Assembly: GCA_019894735.1 (NCBI GenBank)
Contig: JAGXOB010000067.1
Coordinates: forward strand, 1 to 12,639
Reading direction: 5' to 3'
Length of the DNA: 12,639 nucleotides
Origin: Promethearchaeota archaeon
GTDB taxonomy: Archaea > Asgardarchaeota > Lokiarchaeia > Sigynarchaeales > SOKP01
Shown here in pieces: positions 5,797-12,124 of the stretch. Position numbers and translations under genes: made by a program. Every line of letters starts with the position of its first letter. Position 1 is the first letter of the stretch. The notes under the pieces are model-generated. The model worked only from the letters and a program-made list of their open reading frames with translations, was not told the origin of the DNA and ran no database searches.

Positions 5797-6477
5797 ATGA
5801 CGATTATAAAGTACCAGATATTCGGAAAGAACTCAGTAGGTGTTTACTTAACAGTTAATAATTCATTTGGTTTATATCCATCCATATTACTTAAACCAGC
5901 TGTTGAAAAGATTAAAAGTGTATTTAAGGTCCCTTTTTATCCTAATTCGATTAATAATTCCAATTTAATAGGAGTGTATACAGCAAGTAATAAATATGGA
6001 ATTATTGTTCCTCATTTAATTAGGGAAGATGAACTTCAACAATTAAAAAATTGCTCAAAAGAAGTAAATAGTGGGTATCAAATCGGTGTTTTAAAATCAC
6101 TGGATAATGCTTTTGGAAATTTAATATTATGCAACGATAAAGGTGCTATTATTTCTTCTTTTTTAAAGGACTATAAAGATCAAATTGAAGATACGTTAAA
6201 AGTTGAAACTGTCATTTATGAGTTTGTTAATAATTACCTTCCGGGTTCTATTTCAATTTCAAACAATAAGGGGTGCCTAGTTCATCCACTTACGACTGAT
6301 AAAGAGATTGAAATCATCTCTGAAATTTTAAAAGTGGAGGAAACGGATGTATCAACGGTTAATAGAGGAATTCCGTATCTCTCTTCAGGCGCTATAGTTA
6401 ACGATCAGAGCGGAATTTTTGGAAATAATTGCACGGGTCCTGAGTTGATGCGATTATCTAATGTCTTAATGTTATAG
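5797..6477 (+). CDS. eif6: Translation initiation factor 6 (eIF6/aIF6)
   Basis: Anti-association factor that binds the large ribosomal subunit (L23/L14e face) and keeps it from joining the small subunit too early; it also acts in late large-subunit maturation. The 226-aa product has full family length and the five-fold pseudosymmetric pentein layout, visible as repeated strand-turn units such as NSVGVYLTVNN (12-22), NLIGVYTASNKYGIIVP (55-71), NAFGNLILCNDKGAIIS (108-124), NNKGCLVHPLTTDKE (157-171) and SGAIVNDQSGIFGNNCTGPE (197-216). The ATG has no Shine-Dalgarno but has a TATA element about 23 nt upstream. In most archaea eIF6 follows L31e directly; here about 2.8 kb intervenes. LX follows after 107 bp. 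Confidence 0.95.
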   Translation: MTIIKYQIFGKNSVGVYLTVNNSFGLYPSILLKPAVEKIKSVFKVPFYPNSINNSNLIGVYTASNKYGIIVPHLIREDELQQLKNCSKEVNSGYQIGVLKSLDNAFGNLILCNDKGAIISSFLKDYKDQIEDTLKVETVIYEFVNNYLPGSISISNNKGCLVHPLTTDKEIEIISEILKVEETDVSTVNRGIPYLSSGAIVNDQSGIFGNNCTGPELMRLSNVLML

Positions 6478-6584
6478 CGCTTATTTCTTTAATGTCCTAT
6501 TATTGTCCAATAAAAAAGCAAAATTTAATATTTTTAAAATAATTATCATGGTTAACTTCATTGATGCATTGGAAGTGTTAATTT

Positions 6585-6818
6585 ATGTCAGAAAGTGAAA
6601 TTAAGATTTATAGAATCATTGGAACCTATAAAAAGAAGCATAAAAAATACTTATTTCGAAAAGAGGTTCGAGCTCTAAAAGAGAAAGATGCTTTAGAAAA
6701 AGCTTTGACTCAAATTACGAGTATAGGTATTCTTAGAAGACAAATTAATATTCAAGAAATTAAAGAAATAACTCCAGATGAGAGTCAAGATTATTTGATT
6801 AGGGAGTTATCTAAATAG
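6585..6818 (+). CDS. rplX: Large-subunit ribosomal protein L18Ae (LX/L20a)
   Basis: Archaeal ribosomal protein LX, a half-length counterpart of eukaryotic L18a on the large subunit. The 77-aa product shows the family pattern: the opening strand IKIYRIIGTYKK (6-17), then KYLFRKEVRALKEKDALEKALTQITSI with the conserved F-x-K-E-V-R-A-L and E-KDA-E-A positions, then GILRRQINIQEIKEI. The ATG at 6585 is preceded at 7-nt spacing by GGAAGTG, a passable Shine-Dalgarno. The AT-rich gap after eIF6 (6478-6584) could carry its own TATA near 6520-6540. Prefoldin alpha starts 29 bp downstream, the usual archaeal gene order. Confidence 0.92.
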   Translation: MSESEIKIYRIIGTYKKKHKKYLFRKEVRALKEKDALEKALTQITSIGILRRQINIQEIKEITPDESQDYLIRELSK

Positions 6819-6847
6819 ATAAATATTCACAACTTTTGTTGATTTTT

Positions 6848-7264
6848 ATGGAAAACAATCAAAATGTAGAACAACAATTAAACCAATATCGGTATATTAA
6901 AGAACAACGAGACATGTTTCAAGGTCAATTTGAAATAATTAATGCATCTCTTGGGAATTTATTCACCACGAAACTAACTTTAGATAACCTCAAAGAAGGG
7001 GTAAATGAAAACGATGAAATTCTGGTCCCAATTGGGGGCTTAACTAGTATAAGAGCTATAATTAAGGACACTAAAAAGGTCCTTGTGTACGTAAAAAATG
7101 ACACCATAGTCGAAAAAACTACTGAAGAAGCTATTGAATTTATCTCAAAGCTTATTGATCAACATAATACACAGTTAAAATTTCTCCAAGAAAGAATTTA
7201 TAATTTAGATTTAAATATTCAAAGCATGAATCAAATGCTCCAAAGTAGCATGAGTCAACAGTAA
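6848..7264 (+). CDS. pfdA: Prefoldin subunit alpha
   Basis: Subunit of the hexameric (alpha2-beta4) cochaperone that captures unfolded proteins with its coiled-coil arms and hands them to the group II chaperonin. The 138-aa product has an N-terminal coiled coil (about 5-40, with QYRYIKEQRDMFQGQFEIIN), a central pair of beta hairpins (EILVPIGGLTSIRAIIKD, then VLVYVKNDTIVEKT), and a C-terminal coiled coil (about 93-135) ending in a Gln/Ser/Met-rich tail. I start at ATG 6848 because the TTG codons at 6836 and 6839 would only add MLIF, which the family lacks. It lies between LX and FtsY as in many archaea; a T7 run follows the gene. Confidence 0.92.
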   Translation: MENNQNVEQQLNQYRYIKEQRDMFQGQFEIINASLGNLFTTKLTLDNLKEGVNENDEILVPIGGLTSIRAIIKDTKKVLVYVKNDTIVEKTTEEAIEFISKLIDQHNTQLKFLQERIYNLDLNIQSMNQMLQSSMSQQ

Positions 7265-7273
7265 TTTAAACCC

Positions 7274-7280
7274 TTTTTTT
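7274..7280 (+). terminator. T7 tract after prefoldin alpha
   Basis: CCC followed by seven T lies 10 nt past the prefoldin stop and about 40 nt before ftsY. It could end or weaken transcription of the eIF6-LX-prefoldin unit, leaving ftsY partly on its own promoter. No clear stem precedes it, so the call rests only on the T run. Confidence 0.3.
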
Positions 7281-7317
7281 AAGATATTATTGATTTTCAA
7301 TTCAAGTGGTCAAATTA

Positions 7318-8220
7318 ATGAAGAAATTAAGTAATGTTTTTTCTGCTTTTGTTAAAAAAACTTTATCATCCGAAAGCCTAGATAGTGCTTTAAACGAATT
7401 AAATTTGTTATTAATAGGAAATGATGTAGCCACAGAAACAGCTGATATTCTATGCCAAAAAATACAAGCATCTCTTAAGGGTGAACAAATAGGGAGATTA
7501 ACATCAAAAAAAAAAATTTTATTTGATATTCTAAAAGATGTAATTACCGAAATTTTAACTCCAGAAAGACCTATGGATTTATTAGAAGAAATTAGAATGA
7601 AGAACAAAAGTAACGGACCTTTTATAATTTGTTTTTTAGGAGTTAACGGAACGGGTAAAACAACTACTATTGCTAAAATCGCCCATTATTTGAAAAAAAA
7701 TAACATTTCTTGTGTAGCTGCGGCAGCAGATACCTTCCGGGCTGCAGCAATTGAGCAACTCTCTTATCACATGCAAAATATTGGAATCAAAGTTATCAAG
7801 CACGAATATAAATCAGATCCAGCGAGTGTTGCCTATGATGCTATACAACATGCAAAGGCAAAAGATATAAATGTTGTTTTGGTGGATACTGCGGGAAGAC
7901 AAGTAAGTAACAAGAATTTAATGAGAGAAATGCAAAAGATTGTAAGAGTAACCGAACCCGATTTAACCTTGTTTGTTGGAGATAGTTTGGCAGGAAATGA
8001 TGCACTAAATCAAGCGAAAGAGTTTAATAATGAAGTCGGAATCGATGCAAATATCCTTACTAAATTTGATGCAGATGCAAAAGGAGGGGCCGCATTATCA
8101 ATATCTTATGAAACAAAAAAGCCTATCCTTTTTGTAGGAACAGGACAAGGCTACGATGATTTAAAACCGTTCAATAGTGAGTTATTCATTTCGAATATTC
8201 TTGACATTAGAGAAGAATAG
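7318..8220 (+). CDS. ftsY: Signal recognition particle receptor FtsY
   Basis: SRP-family GTPase that pairs with SRP54 and delivers ribosome-nascent-chain complexes to the Sec translocon at the membrane. From the ATG at 7318 it is 300 aa and consists almost only of the NG domain. A short basic amphipathic start (KKLSNVFSAFVKK) probably touches the membrane, and a four-helix N domain follows. The G domain has P-loop GVNGTGKT (108-115), DTFRAAAIEQL (138-148), DTAGR (190-194), TKFD (248-251, guanine specificity), AKGGAALS, and closing loop GTGQGYDDL (274-282). The acidic A domain of many bacterial FtsY proteins is missing, as usual in archaea. A GTG at 7306 would add MVKL and is an alternative start. 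SecE follows after 56 bp. Confidence 0.95.
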   Translation: MKKLSNVFSAFVKKTLSSESLDSALNELNLLLIGNDVATETADILCQKIQASLKGEQIGRLTSKKKILFDILKDVITEILTPERPMDLLEEIRMKNKSNGPFIICFLGVNGTGKTTTIAKIAHYLKKNNISCVAAAADTFRAAAIEQLSYHMQNIGIKVIKHEYKSDPASVAYDAIQHAKAKDINVVLVDTAGRQVSNKNLMREMQKIVRVTEPDLTLFVGDSLAGNDALNQAKEFNNEVGIDANILTKFDADAKGGAALSISYETKKPILFVGTGQGYDDLKPFNSELFISNILDIREE

Positions 8221-8276
8221 AGAAAAAAATTCTAATTAACAGTTAAATTTTTTAAATATTTAATTTTAATTTTATT

Positions 8277-8537
8277 GTGTCAGATAGTTACCCTGGTTAT
8301 GATAAATATACTAAATACGACAAAGGTAAGGAATTAAGCCTTTACGAGCGTATTGGCGTTTTTTTTCAGAATTCTAGAAGAATAATGAAAATAGCAAACA
8401 AACCAAATAGGAAAGATTATTTTCTAGTTTTTAAGATATGTGCAATTGGAATATTAATTTTAGGGGTTTTATCCTATGTTATTCAGCTAATTTGGACTCT
8501 AGTTAATTTTGTTTTGAAAATTGGAGGGAGTTTTTAA
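8277..8537 (+). CDS. secE: Preprotein translocase subunit SecE/Sec61-gamma
   Basis: The small single-span subunit that clamps the two halves of SecY in the translocation channel. The 86-aa product has a hydrophilic, Tyr/Asp/Lys-rich head (1-20), the conserved amphipathic helix ERIGVFFQNSRRIMKIANKP (24-43) that lies on the membrane surface, a basic turn (NRKDY), and one hydrophobic segment (about 49-78, FKICAIGILILGVLSYVIQLIW). The start is GTG at 8277, preceded by an AT-rich TATA-like stretch (TTAAATATTTA, 8250-8260) about 22 nt upstream, so a separate leaderless transcript is possible. It directly follows ftsY. In many archaea nusG/spt5 and L11 come next; here an OsmC gene does. Confidence 0.9.
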   Translation: MSDSYPGYDKYTKYDKGKELSLYERIGVFFQNSRRIMKIANKPNRKDYFLVFKICAIGILILGVLSYVIQLIWTLVNFVLKIGGSF

Positions 8538-8588
8538 ATTAATTTTATTTTTATTAAAAAGACAAATTAGTTTTATTGTTGATTTGTG

Positions 8589-9020
8589 ATGAAAGTGTTA
8601 TTAGATTATACTAGAGACCTTCATTTTAAAGCTTCTGCGAGACATTTTAAAAATCTTAATGTCGATGAACCAATCTCGTTTCACGGAACAGAGTTCGGTC
8701 CAAGTGCAGTAGAGTATTTATTAATTGGCATCGGAGGATGCTTAGGCACAACCTTTATTTATTGTTTACAGAAAAATAATATAGAGCTAGAAGCATTTGA
8801 GGTAGTAGTGGACGGAAAATTATCTCATACAGGTCCGAAAATGCGCCTAAGATTAGTAAATGTTGATGTCGATTTGAATTTTACACCGAAAGAAGCTAGT
8901 TCTGACGTAGAGATTAATAGATGTATGAAGGAATTTACAGAATATTGCATAGTTACAAACTCTATTGCAAATGGTTTGCCTATTAATATTAATACCAAAA
9001 AAGAAAATAGTTTTAAATAA
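8589..9020 (+). CDS. OsmC/Ohr-family peroxiredoxin-like protein
   Basis: Members of this family reduce organic or inorganic peroxides through two reactive cysteines in a homodimer. The 143-aa product has the expected layout: N-terminal strands, the FGPSAVEYLLIGIGGCLGTT segment (36-55) holding the first redox Cys (C51) at the start of the central helix, then hairpins ending FTPKEA, and a C-terminal helix with the second Cys (C120) in EYCIVTNSIANG. The family usually has CPVSNTL-like residues there; Ile replaces Pro. Two further cysteines (C59, C112) are of unknown use. The start is ATG 8589; GTG 8586 would add one residue. It follows secE by 51 bp and converges on dnaG with 13 bp between stops. 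The substrate is not predictable. Confidence 0.85.
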   Translation: MKVLLDYTRDLHFKASARHFKNLNVDEPISFHGTEFGPSAVEYLLIGIGGCLGTTFIYCLQKNNIELEAFEVVVDGKLSHTGPKMRLRLVNVDVDLNFTPKEASSDVEINRCMKEFTEYCIVTNSIANGLPININTKKENSFK

Positions 9021-9033
9021 AAGATGGGATATT

Positions 9034-10215
9034 TTAAAAGAAGAAAACTGCGATATCTGAAGGAACTCTAAGCTTTTCTTCCTTATTTTTGCAGGCAATA
9101 AATTTTATTTTCATAGGCAATAAGAGTGTAATCAAACGCTTAGTTAAAATGCCATCAATGATAAGAAATTGTGTCTCTTTAAAGTCTTTAATTTTTTCAA
9201 AGATTTCTCCTACGGGAATTTCAAATAATTTCTCTAAAGTCTTATTAAATCCAATACTGTGTCCAGGTTCTATTTTTTCAAGGTTTTCCTTTATTGCTGC
9301 TTGATTTTTTACTTTCAACTTCTTCATTAGTTTTTGGAATAACGCGTCCTTGCCTGTAACTTCTTTTTTGTCGTGAGTATCAGGTATATATTTAGCTCCC
9401 GCTGGTTTTTTGTTTTGGAGAGATTTTATCATTTGTTTACGAGTAAGTTCCTCCACTTCTAAGCCTTCCGGTGCTCGGGCTATAAAATCAAGTTTTGCTA
9501 CTTGTAATAGCTCGTTCAAAATAATCGTACCTCCTCTATCTCCGTCCAGAAAGGCTATAACTGATTTTTTTGTTTTTAATAATTTTAAAATTGATTTCGG
9601 TACTTGCGTGCCCTGAACTGCAATGGTGTTTTTAACTCCTATCCGTAGGAGGTTTAGAACATCAGCTCGACCTTCAACAATTATTATTTCTGAGCTAGAT
9701 TCAACATCGGGACCTGCGGGTAAGTTTTCCGGACCCCAAGATGTTATTTCTCCAAGTTTAATGTCTGCGTCCATTCTTTCTTCGATTTCGCTAGGTTCTA
9801 ACGAATTCTGATCCCAATTTTTTAACAGCTCCGCAGCGCGCTCAATAATACGTTTACGTTTAGTCTGTCTTACATCTCGAATGTCTAATAGTTCGATTTC
9901 AGCTTCGCACGGACCGACACGAGAAACGGTTTCAACAGTTGCCGCCAACAGAGCAGTTTCTTTTCGAGTTAGGCTAGATGGGATTTTAATGATTCCTTCG
10001 GAAATACCTTCCTTGGATTCATTATCGACCTCAATTCTTCCTATTCTTCCAGATTTTTGAAGATCTCTTAAATCTAAGTCTAAGAGAAGTCCCTCTGTTT
10101 GTCCAAAAACTGCTCCAACTATGTCTGATTTCTCAACGACACCTTTTATTTTAAACTTTGCTTCGATTACATATTTAGTAGTAAAATCTACATTATTTGT
10201 GGTAATACTAATCAC
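9034..10215 (-). CDS. dnaG: Archaeal DnaG primase / exosome-associated TOPRIM protein
   Basis: Archaeal DnaG, a TOPRIM protein reported both as a primase and as a stable, poly(A)-favouring subunit of the RNA exosome. At 393 aa it is near family length. The N-terminal signature runs from KYVIEAKFKIKGVVEKSDIVG through AVFGQTEGL and DLRDLQKSGRIGRIEV. The TOPRIM domain follows with E181 in VEGRADVLNLLR and the D224-x-D226 pair in LDGDRGG, so the metal-binding residues are intact. A charged linker (about 255-310) leads to a C-terminal domain ending in DGILTKRL and RVPSDIAVFFF. GTG 10215 is the only normal start, because a stop lies four codons upstream. The GTG sits inside a Shine-Dalgarno-like GGAAGTGAT. 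Three heptamer repeats precede the gene. Confidence 0.93.
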   Translation of the reverse strand: MISITTNNVDFTTKYVIEAKFKIKGVVEKSDIVGAVFGQTEGLLLDLDLRDLQKSGRIGRIEVDNESKEGISEGIIKIPSSLTRKETALLAATVETVSRVGPCEAEIELLDIRDVRQTKRKRIIERAAELLKNWDQNSLEPSEIEERMDADIKLGEITSWGPENLPAGPDVESSSEIIIVEGRADVLNLLRIGVKNTIAVQGTQVPKSILKLLKTKKSVIAFLDGDRGGTIILNELLQVAKLDFIARAPEGLEVEELTRKQMIKSLQNKKPAGAKYIPDTHDKKEVTGKDALFQKLMKKLKVKNQAAIKENLEKIEPGHSIGFNKTLEKLFEIPVGEIFEKIKDFKETQFLIIDGILTKRLITLLLPMKIKFIACKNKEEKLRVPSDIAVFFF

Positions 10216-10224
10216 TTCCTTTTT

Positions 10225-10245
10225 CTATTTGCTATTTACTATTTG
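10225..10245 (-). repeat. Three tandem heptamers upstream of dnaG
   Basis: CTATTTG, CTATTTA and CTATTTG follow each other without gaps; on the minus strand this is CAAATAG, TAAATAG, CAAATAG. The array ends 9 nt before the dnaG GTG codon, so it lies in the 5' leader or core promoter. It could be a protein-binding site on DNA or RNA, a translation-control element, or simple slippage in AT-rich sequence. Confidence 0.6.
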
Positions 10246-10504
10246 TTTTTATCAATTAATCTAAAATTTATTATTAACTTAAAAAAAGAAGTAAAATCTA
10301 ACTACTAGATAGGAATTAATCCTGAATTGATTATTTCTAACTAATATTTTGAATGTTTTTTTTTGAGATAATTTCGGTTATCTTTATTAAGCTTGATTTA
10401 TGAATTTACTTCTTGTATATCGTTATAAGTTTTGATAATAATTTTTATTTTTAATAATTTGGTTGAATTTTTTGATTGATATATTTTATTTACTCATTTA
10501 ATTG

Positions 10505-10923
10505 ATGATAAATTGTGAAAATTTTACTTATTCGATTAAAATTTTTAATAAATTAATATGAACGGTAAATTTGATTAACAATTATTTAAATAATCAACAT
10601 TTTTATGATGATTATTTTAAAAAAATAATTTATTAAATTTATCTTTTGCTAATTTAAAGAATGAAATTAGAATTGACCTTCATAATCATATTATCTCCAT
10701 AAAATGTGATTTTTTTAAGAAAGAATATGATATTGTTTGCATGAGTATTTATTGGAACAATAGAATTATTAAACAATTTTTTGATCAAAATACAAGAAGA
10801 AAATTCAAATGCAAAATCAATACTGATGTTGGTAGATTTTATTTTTATTTTGAAGAAAATAAGAAATCTGAACAGTCTTCTATTTCTGGAAGGATTGTTT
10901 TTTTTCCTAAAAACATTCAGTAA
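10505..10923 (+). pseudogene. Probable decayed small gene of unknown family
   Basis: A frame starting at ATG 10505 runs 18 codons (MINCENFTYSIKIFNKLI) to a TGA at 10559, continues open in the same frame to a run of seven A (10619-10625), and from there the adjacent frame (from 10621) is open for 101 codons to the TAA at 10921. The last part, from ATG 10741, could encode a 60-aa protein alone (MSIYWNNRIIKQFFDQ...). Joined across one stop and one frameshift the product would be about 139 residues, rich in Asn, Lys, Phe and Ile. About 100 open codons is long for sequence this AT-rich, where TAA is frequent. I recognise no family. A short functional gene, a decayed gene, or sequencing errors in a real gene are all possible. 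Confidence 0.3.
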
Positions 10924-11020
10924 ATAATGTCGAATTATTAAAATTCTTGAATTTATTTTATATTATTATTGTTAGATGTTATTATTTAATTTCTGATTTT
11001 AACTACTTTCAGTGTAAACT

Positions 11021-12055
11021 ATGATTGAAAAGATATTAGTTTTAGGTGGAAAAGGTGGAGTGGGCAAATCATCAATAAGTGCTGCTACAGCAGTATTATT
11101 GTCAGATTTATTACCAGAAAAGAAAATTCTTCTTATTTCTTTTGACATGGCACATAATTTATCAGATCTTCTATCAAAAGATATAGGAAACGCGATTACG
11201 CCAATAACGAGTAATCTATGGGCGATTGAGCCTGATGCAAATGTATATGCTGAAATTTATACTAAAGATTTAGTTGATAAAATGAAAACACTAACGAAAC
11301 AGATGCCTTTTGTTGGTAGAATCCCACAAATTGAGGAATTTATTGATACCACATTTACGACAGATTCTATACCCTTGGCTTTAAAAAATGCCATGTTTTT
11401 TCAAAAAATTTTAGATGCTGAGGACATTAAATCTCAAGAGGTACAATTTGATGTCATTATAGCTGATTTTCCTCCAACTGCTAATATGATTACTCTTTTT
11501 GAAATCCCTGAAGATCAGGTCAAAGTAGTCTTAAAATATTCATTAAATTTCTATAATTCGATTAAAGATGCTATGCAAAATTTTACTAAAATGTTTAGAC
11601 AGTTTTTAAAACCGTTCAATGATGATTATGAAAAGAGAAAGGAATTAGGCAAAGAAATCTTTAACATGATGGTTGATCTTGAGAAGAGAGGTGAAAGAAT
11701 CTCTGATTTGATCCATGATGTAGGATCATTAAGATTAGTTTCAATCGCTGAGAAACCAAGTTTTGAAGAAGTCAAACGAGCAAGAGATTTGACTAATAAA
11801 TATATTAATCTCGATGCTGTTCACATCAATATGATAATTCCCAAGAAACATGCCAAGAAGTGCGATTTTTGTGGTCAAATTTCCTCAATTCAGCAGAAAT
11901 ATTTAGTAGAAATTAACAACGAGTTTAAAAATAAAAAAATCTGGGAGTCTAACAGACTTATAGAAGAACCTATTGGATTAGATGGTCTCAAAAAATTAGC
12001 GTTTGAAATATATGGAGATTCTAATGCTGACGATATTTTAACTCCCAAAGCTTGA
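11021..12055 (+). CDS. get3: Get3/ArsA-family ATPase (tail-anchored protein targeting)
   Basis: Deviant-Walker ATPase of the Get3/TRC40/ArsA family; eukaryotic and some archaeal members carry tail-anchored membrane proteins to the membrane. The 344-aa single-domain length fits Get3. The P-loop is GGKGGVGKSS (9-18) with both signature lysines. Switch I reads FDMAHNLSD (41-49), where Get3 normally has DPAHNLSD; the catalytic Asp corresponds to D42. Switch II reads ADFPPTANM (148-156) instead of the usual DTAPTGHT. The zinc-binding C281-x2-C284 is followed by QQKYL, typical of Get3 dimers. The region 180-220 is helical and rich in Met and Phe (DAMQNFTKMFRQFLKPF, FNMMVDL), as expected of the client-binding part. 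ArsA-type anion pumping is less likely because no tandem domain or ars gene is seen. Confidence 0.88.
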   Translation: MIEKILVLGGKGGVGKSSISAATAVLLSDLLPEKKILLISFDMAHNLSDLLSKDIGNAITPITSNLWAIEPDANVYAEIYTKDLVDKMKTLTKQMPFVGRIPQIEEFIDTTFTTDSIPLALKNAMFFQKILDAEDIKSQEVQFDVIIADFPPTANMITLFEIPEDQVKVVLKYSLNFYNSIKDAMQNFTKMFRQFLKPFNDDYEKRKELGKEIFNMMVDLEKRGERISDLIHDVGSLRLVSIAEKPSFEEVKRARDLTNKYINLDAVHINMIIPKKHAKKCDFCGQISSIQQKYLVEINNEFKNKKIWESNRLIEEPIGLDGLKKLAFEIYGDSNADDILTPKA

Positions 12056-12080
12056 ACAATCGAATAAAATAAGAAATAAT

Positions 12081-12087
12081 AAAAAAA
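12081..12087 (-). terminator. T7 tract after ahcY
   Basis: Seven A on the plus strand read as T7 on the minus strand, about 37 nt past the ahcY stop codon, inside the 69-bp convergent gap with get3. It is a plausible U-tract terminator for ahcY. No equally clear T run is seen for get3 in the same gap. Confidence 0.4.
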
Positions 12088-12124
12088 TTTAAGAATTTAT
12101 AATTGTATTAAAATTTAAGAGGAT

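Larger units (their letters stand above)
10216..11020. other. 805-bp AT-rich region between dnaG and get3
   Basis: This is the longest stretch without a clear gene. It begins with the dnaG leader and its heptamer repeats. From about 10246 to 10504 I see only AT-rich sequence with many stops in all frames and no GC-rich block that would suggest a structured RNA. From 10505 to 10923 a broken reading frame is visible. From 10924 to 11020 lies the presumed get3 promoter, with ATTATTTAAT at 10981-10990 as TATA candidate about 35 nt before the ATG. Confidence 0.5.

Noticed and set aside
8586..8592. GTGATGA, a box C match, as part of a C/D-box guide RNA
   Set aside because: It is the start-codon region of the OsmC gene, and no box D (CTGA) follows at suitable distance. 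The same holds for ATGATGA at 10605-10611.
9089..9811. Several plus-strand frames of 60-70 codons inside dnaG
   Set aside because: They lie opposite a clear, full-length DnaG gene and show no protein-like features.
10296..10310. Small inverted repeat ATCTA-ACTAC-TAGAT upstream of dnaG
   Set aside because: Five-base arms are too short to separate from chance, and nothing around it suggests an operator.
10616..10625. Programmed -1 frameshift at the T4A7 run
   Set aside because: No canonical slippery heptamer in the right phase and no downstream stem is visible, and an in-frame TGA upstream also needs explaining; decay or read error is simpler.
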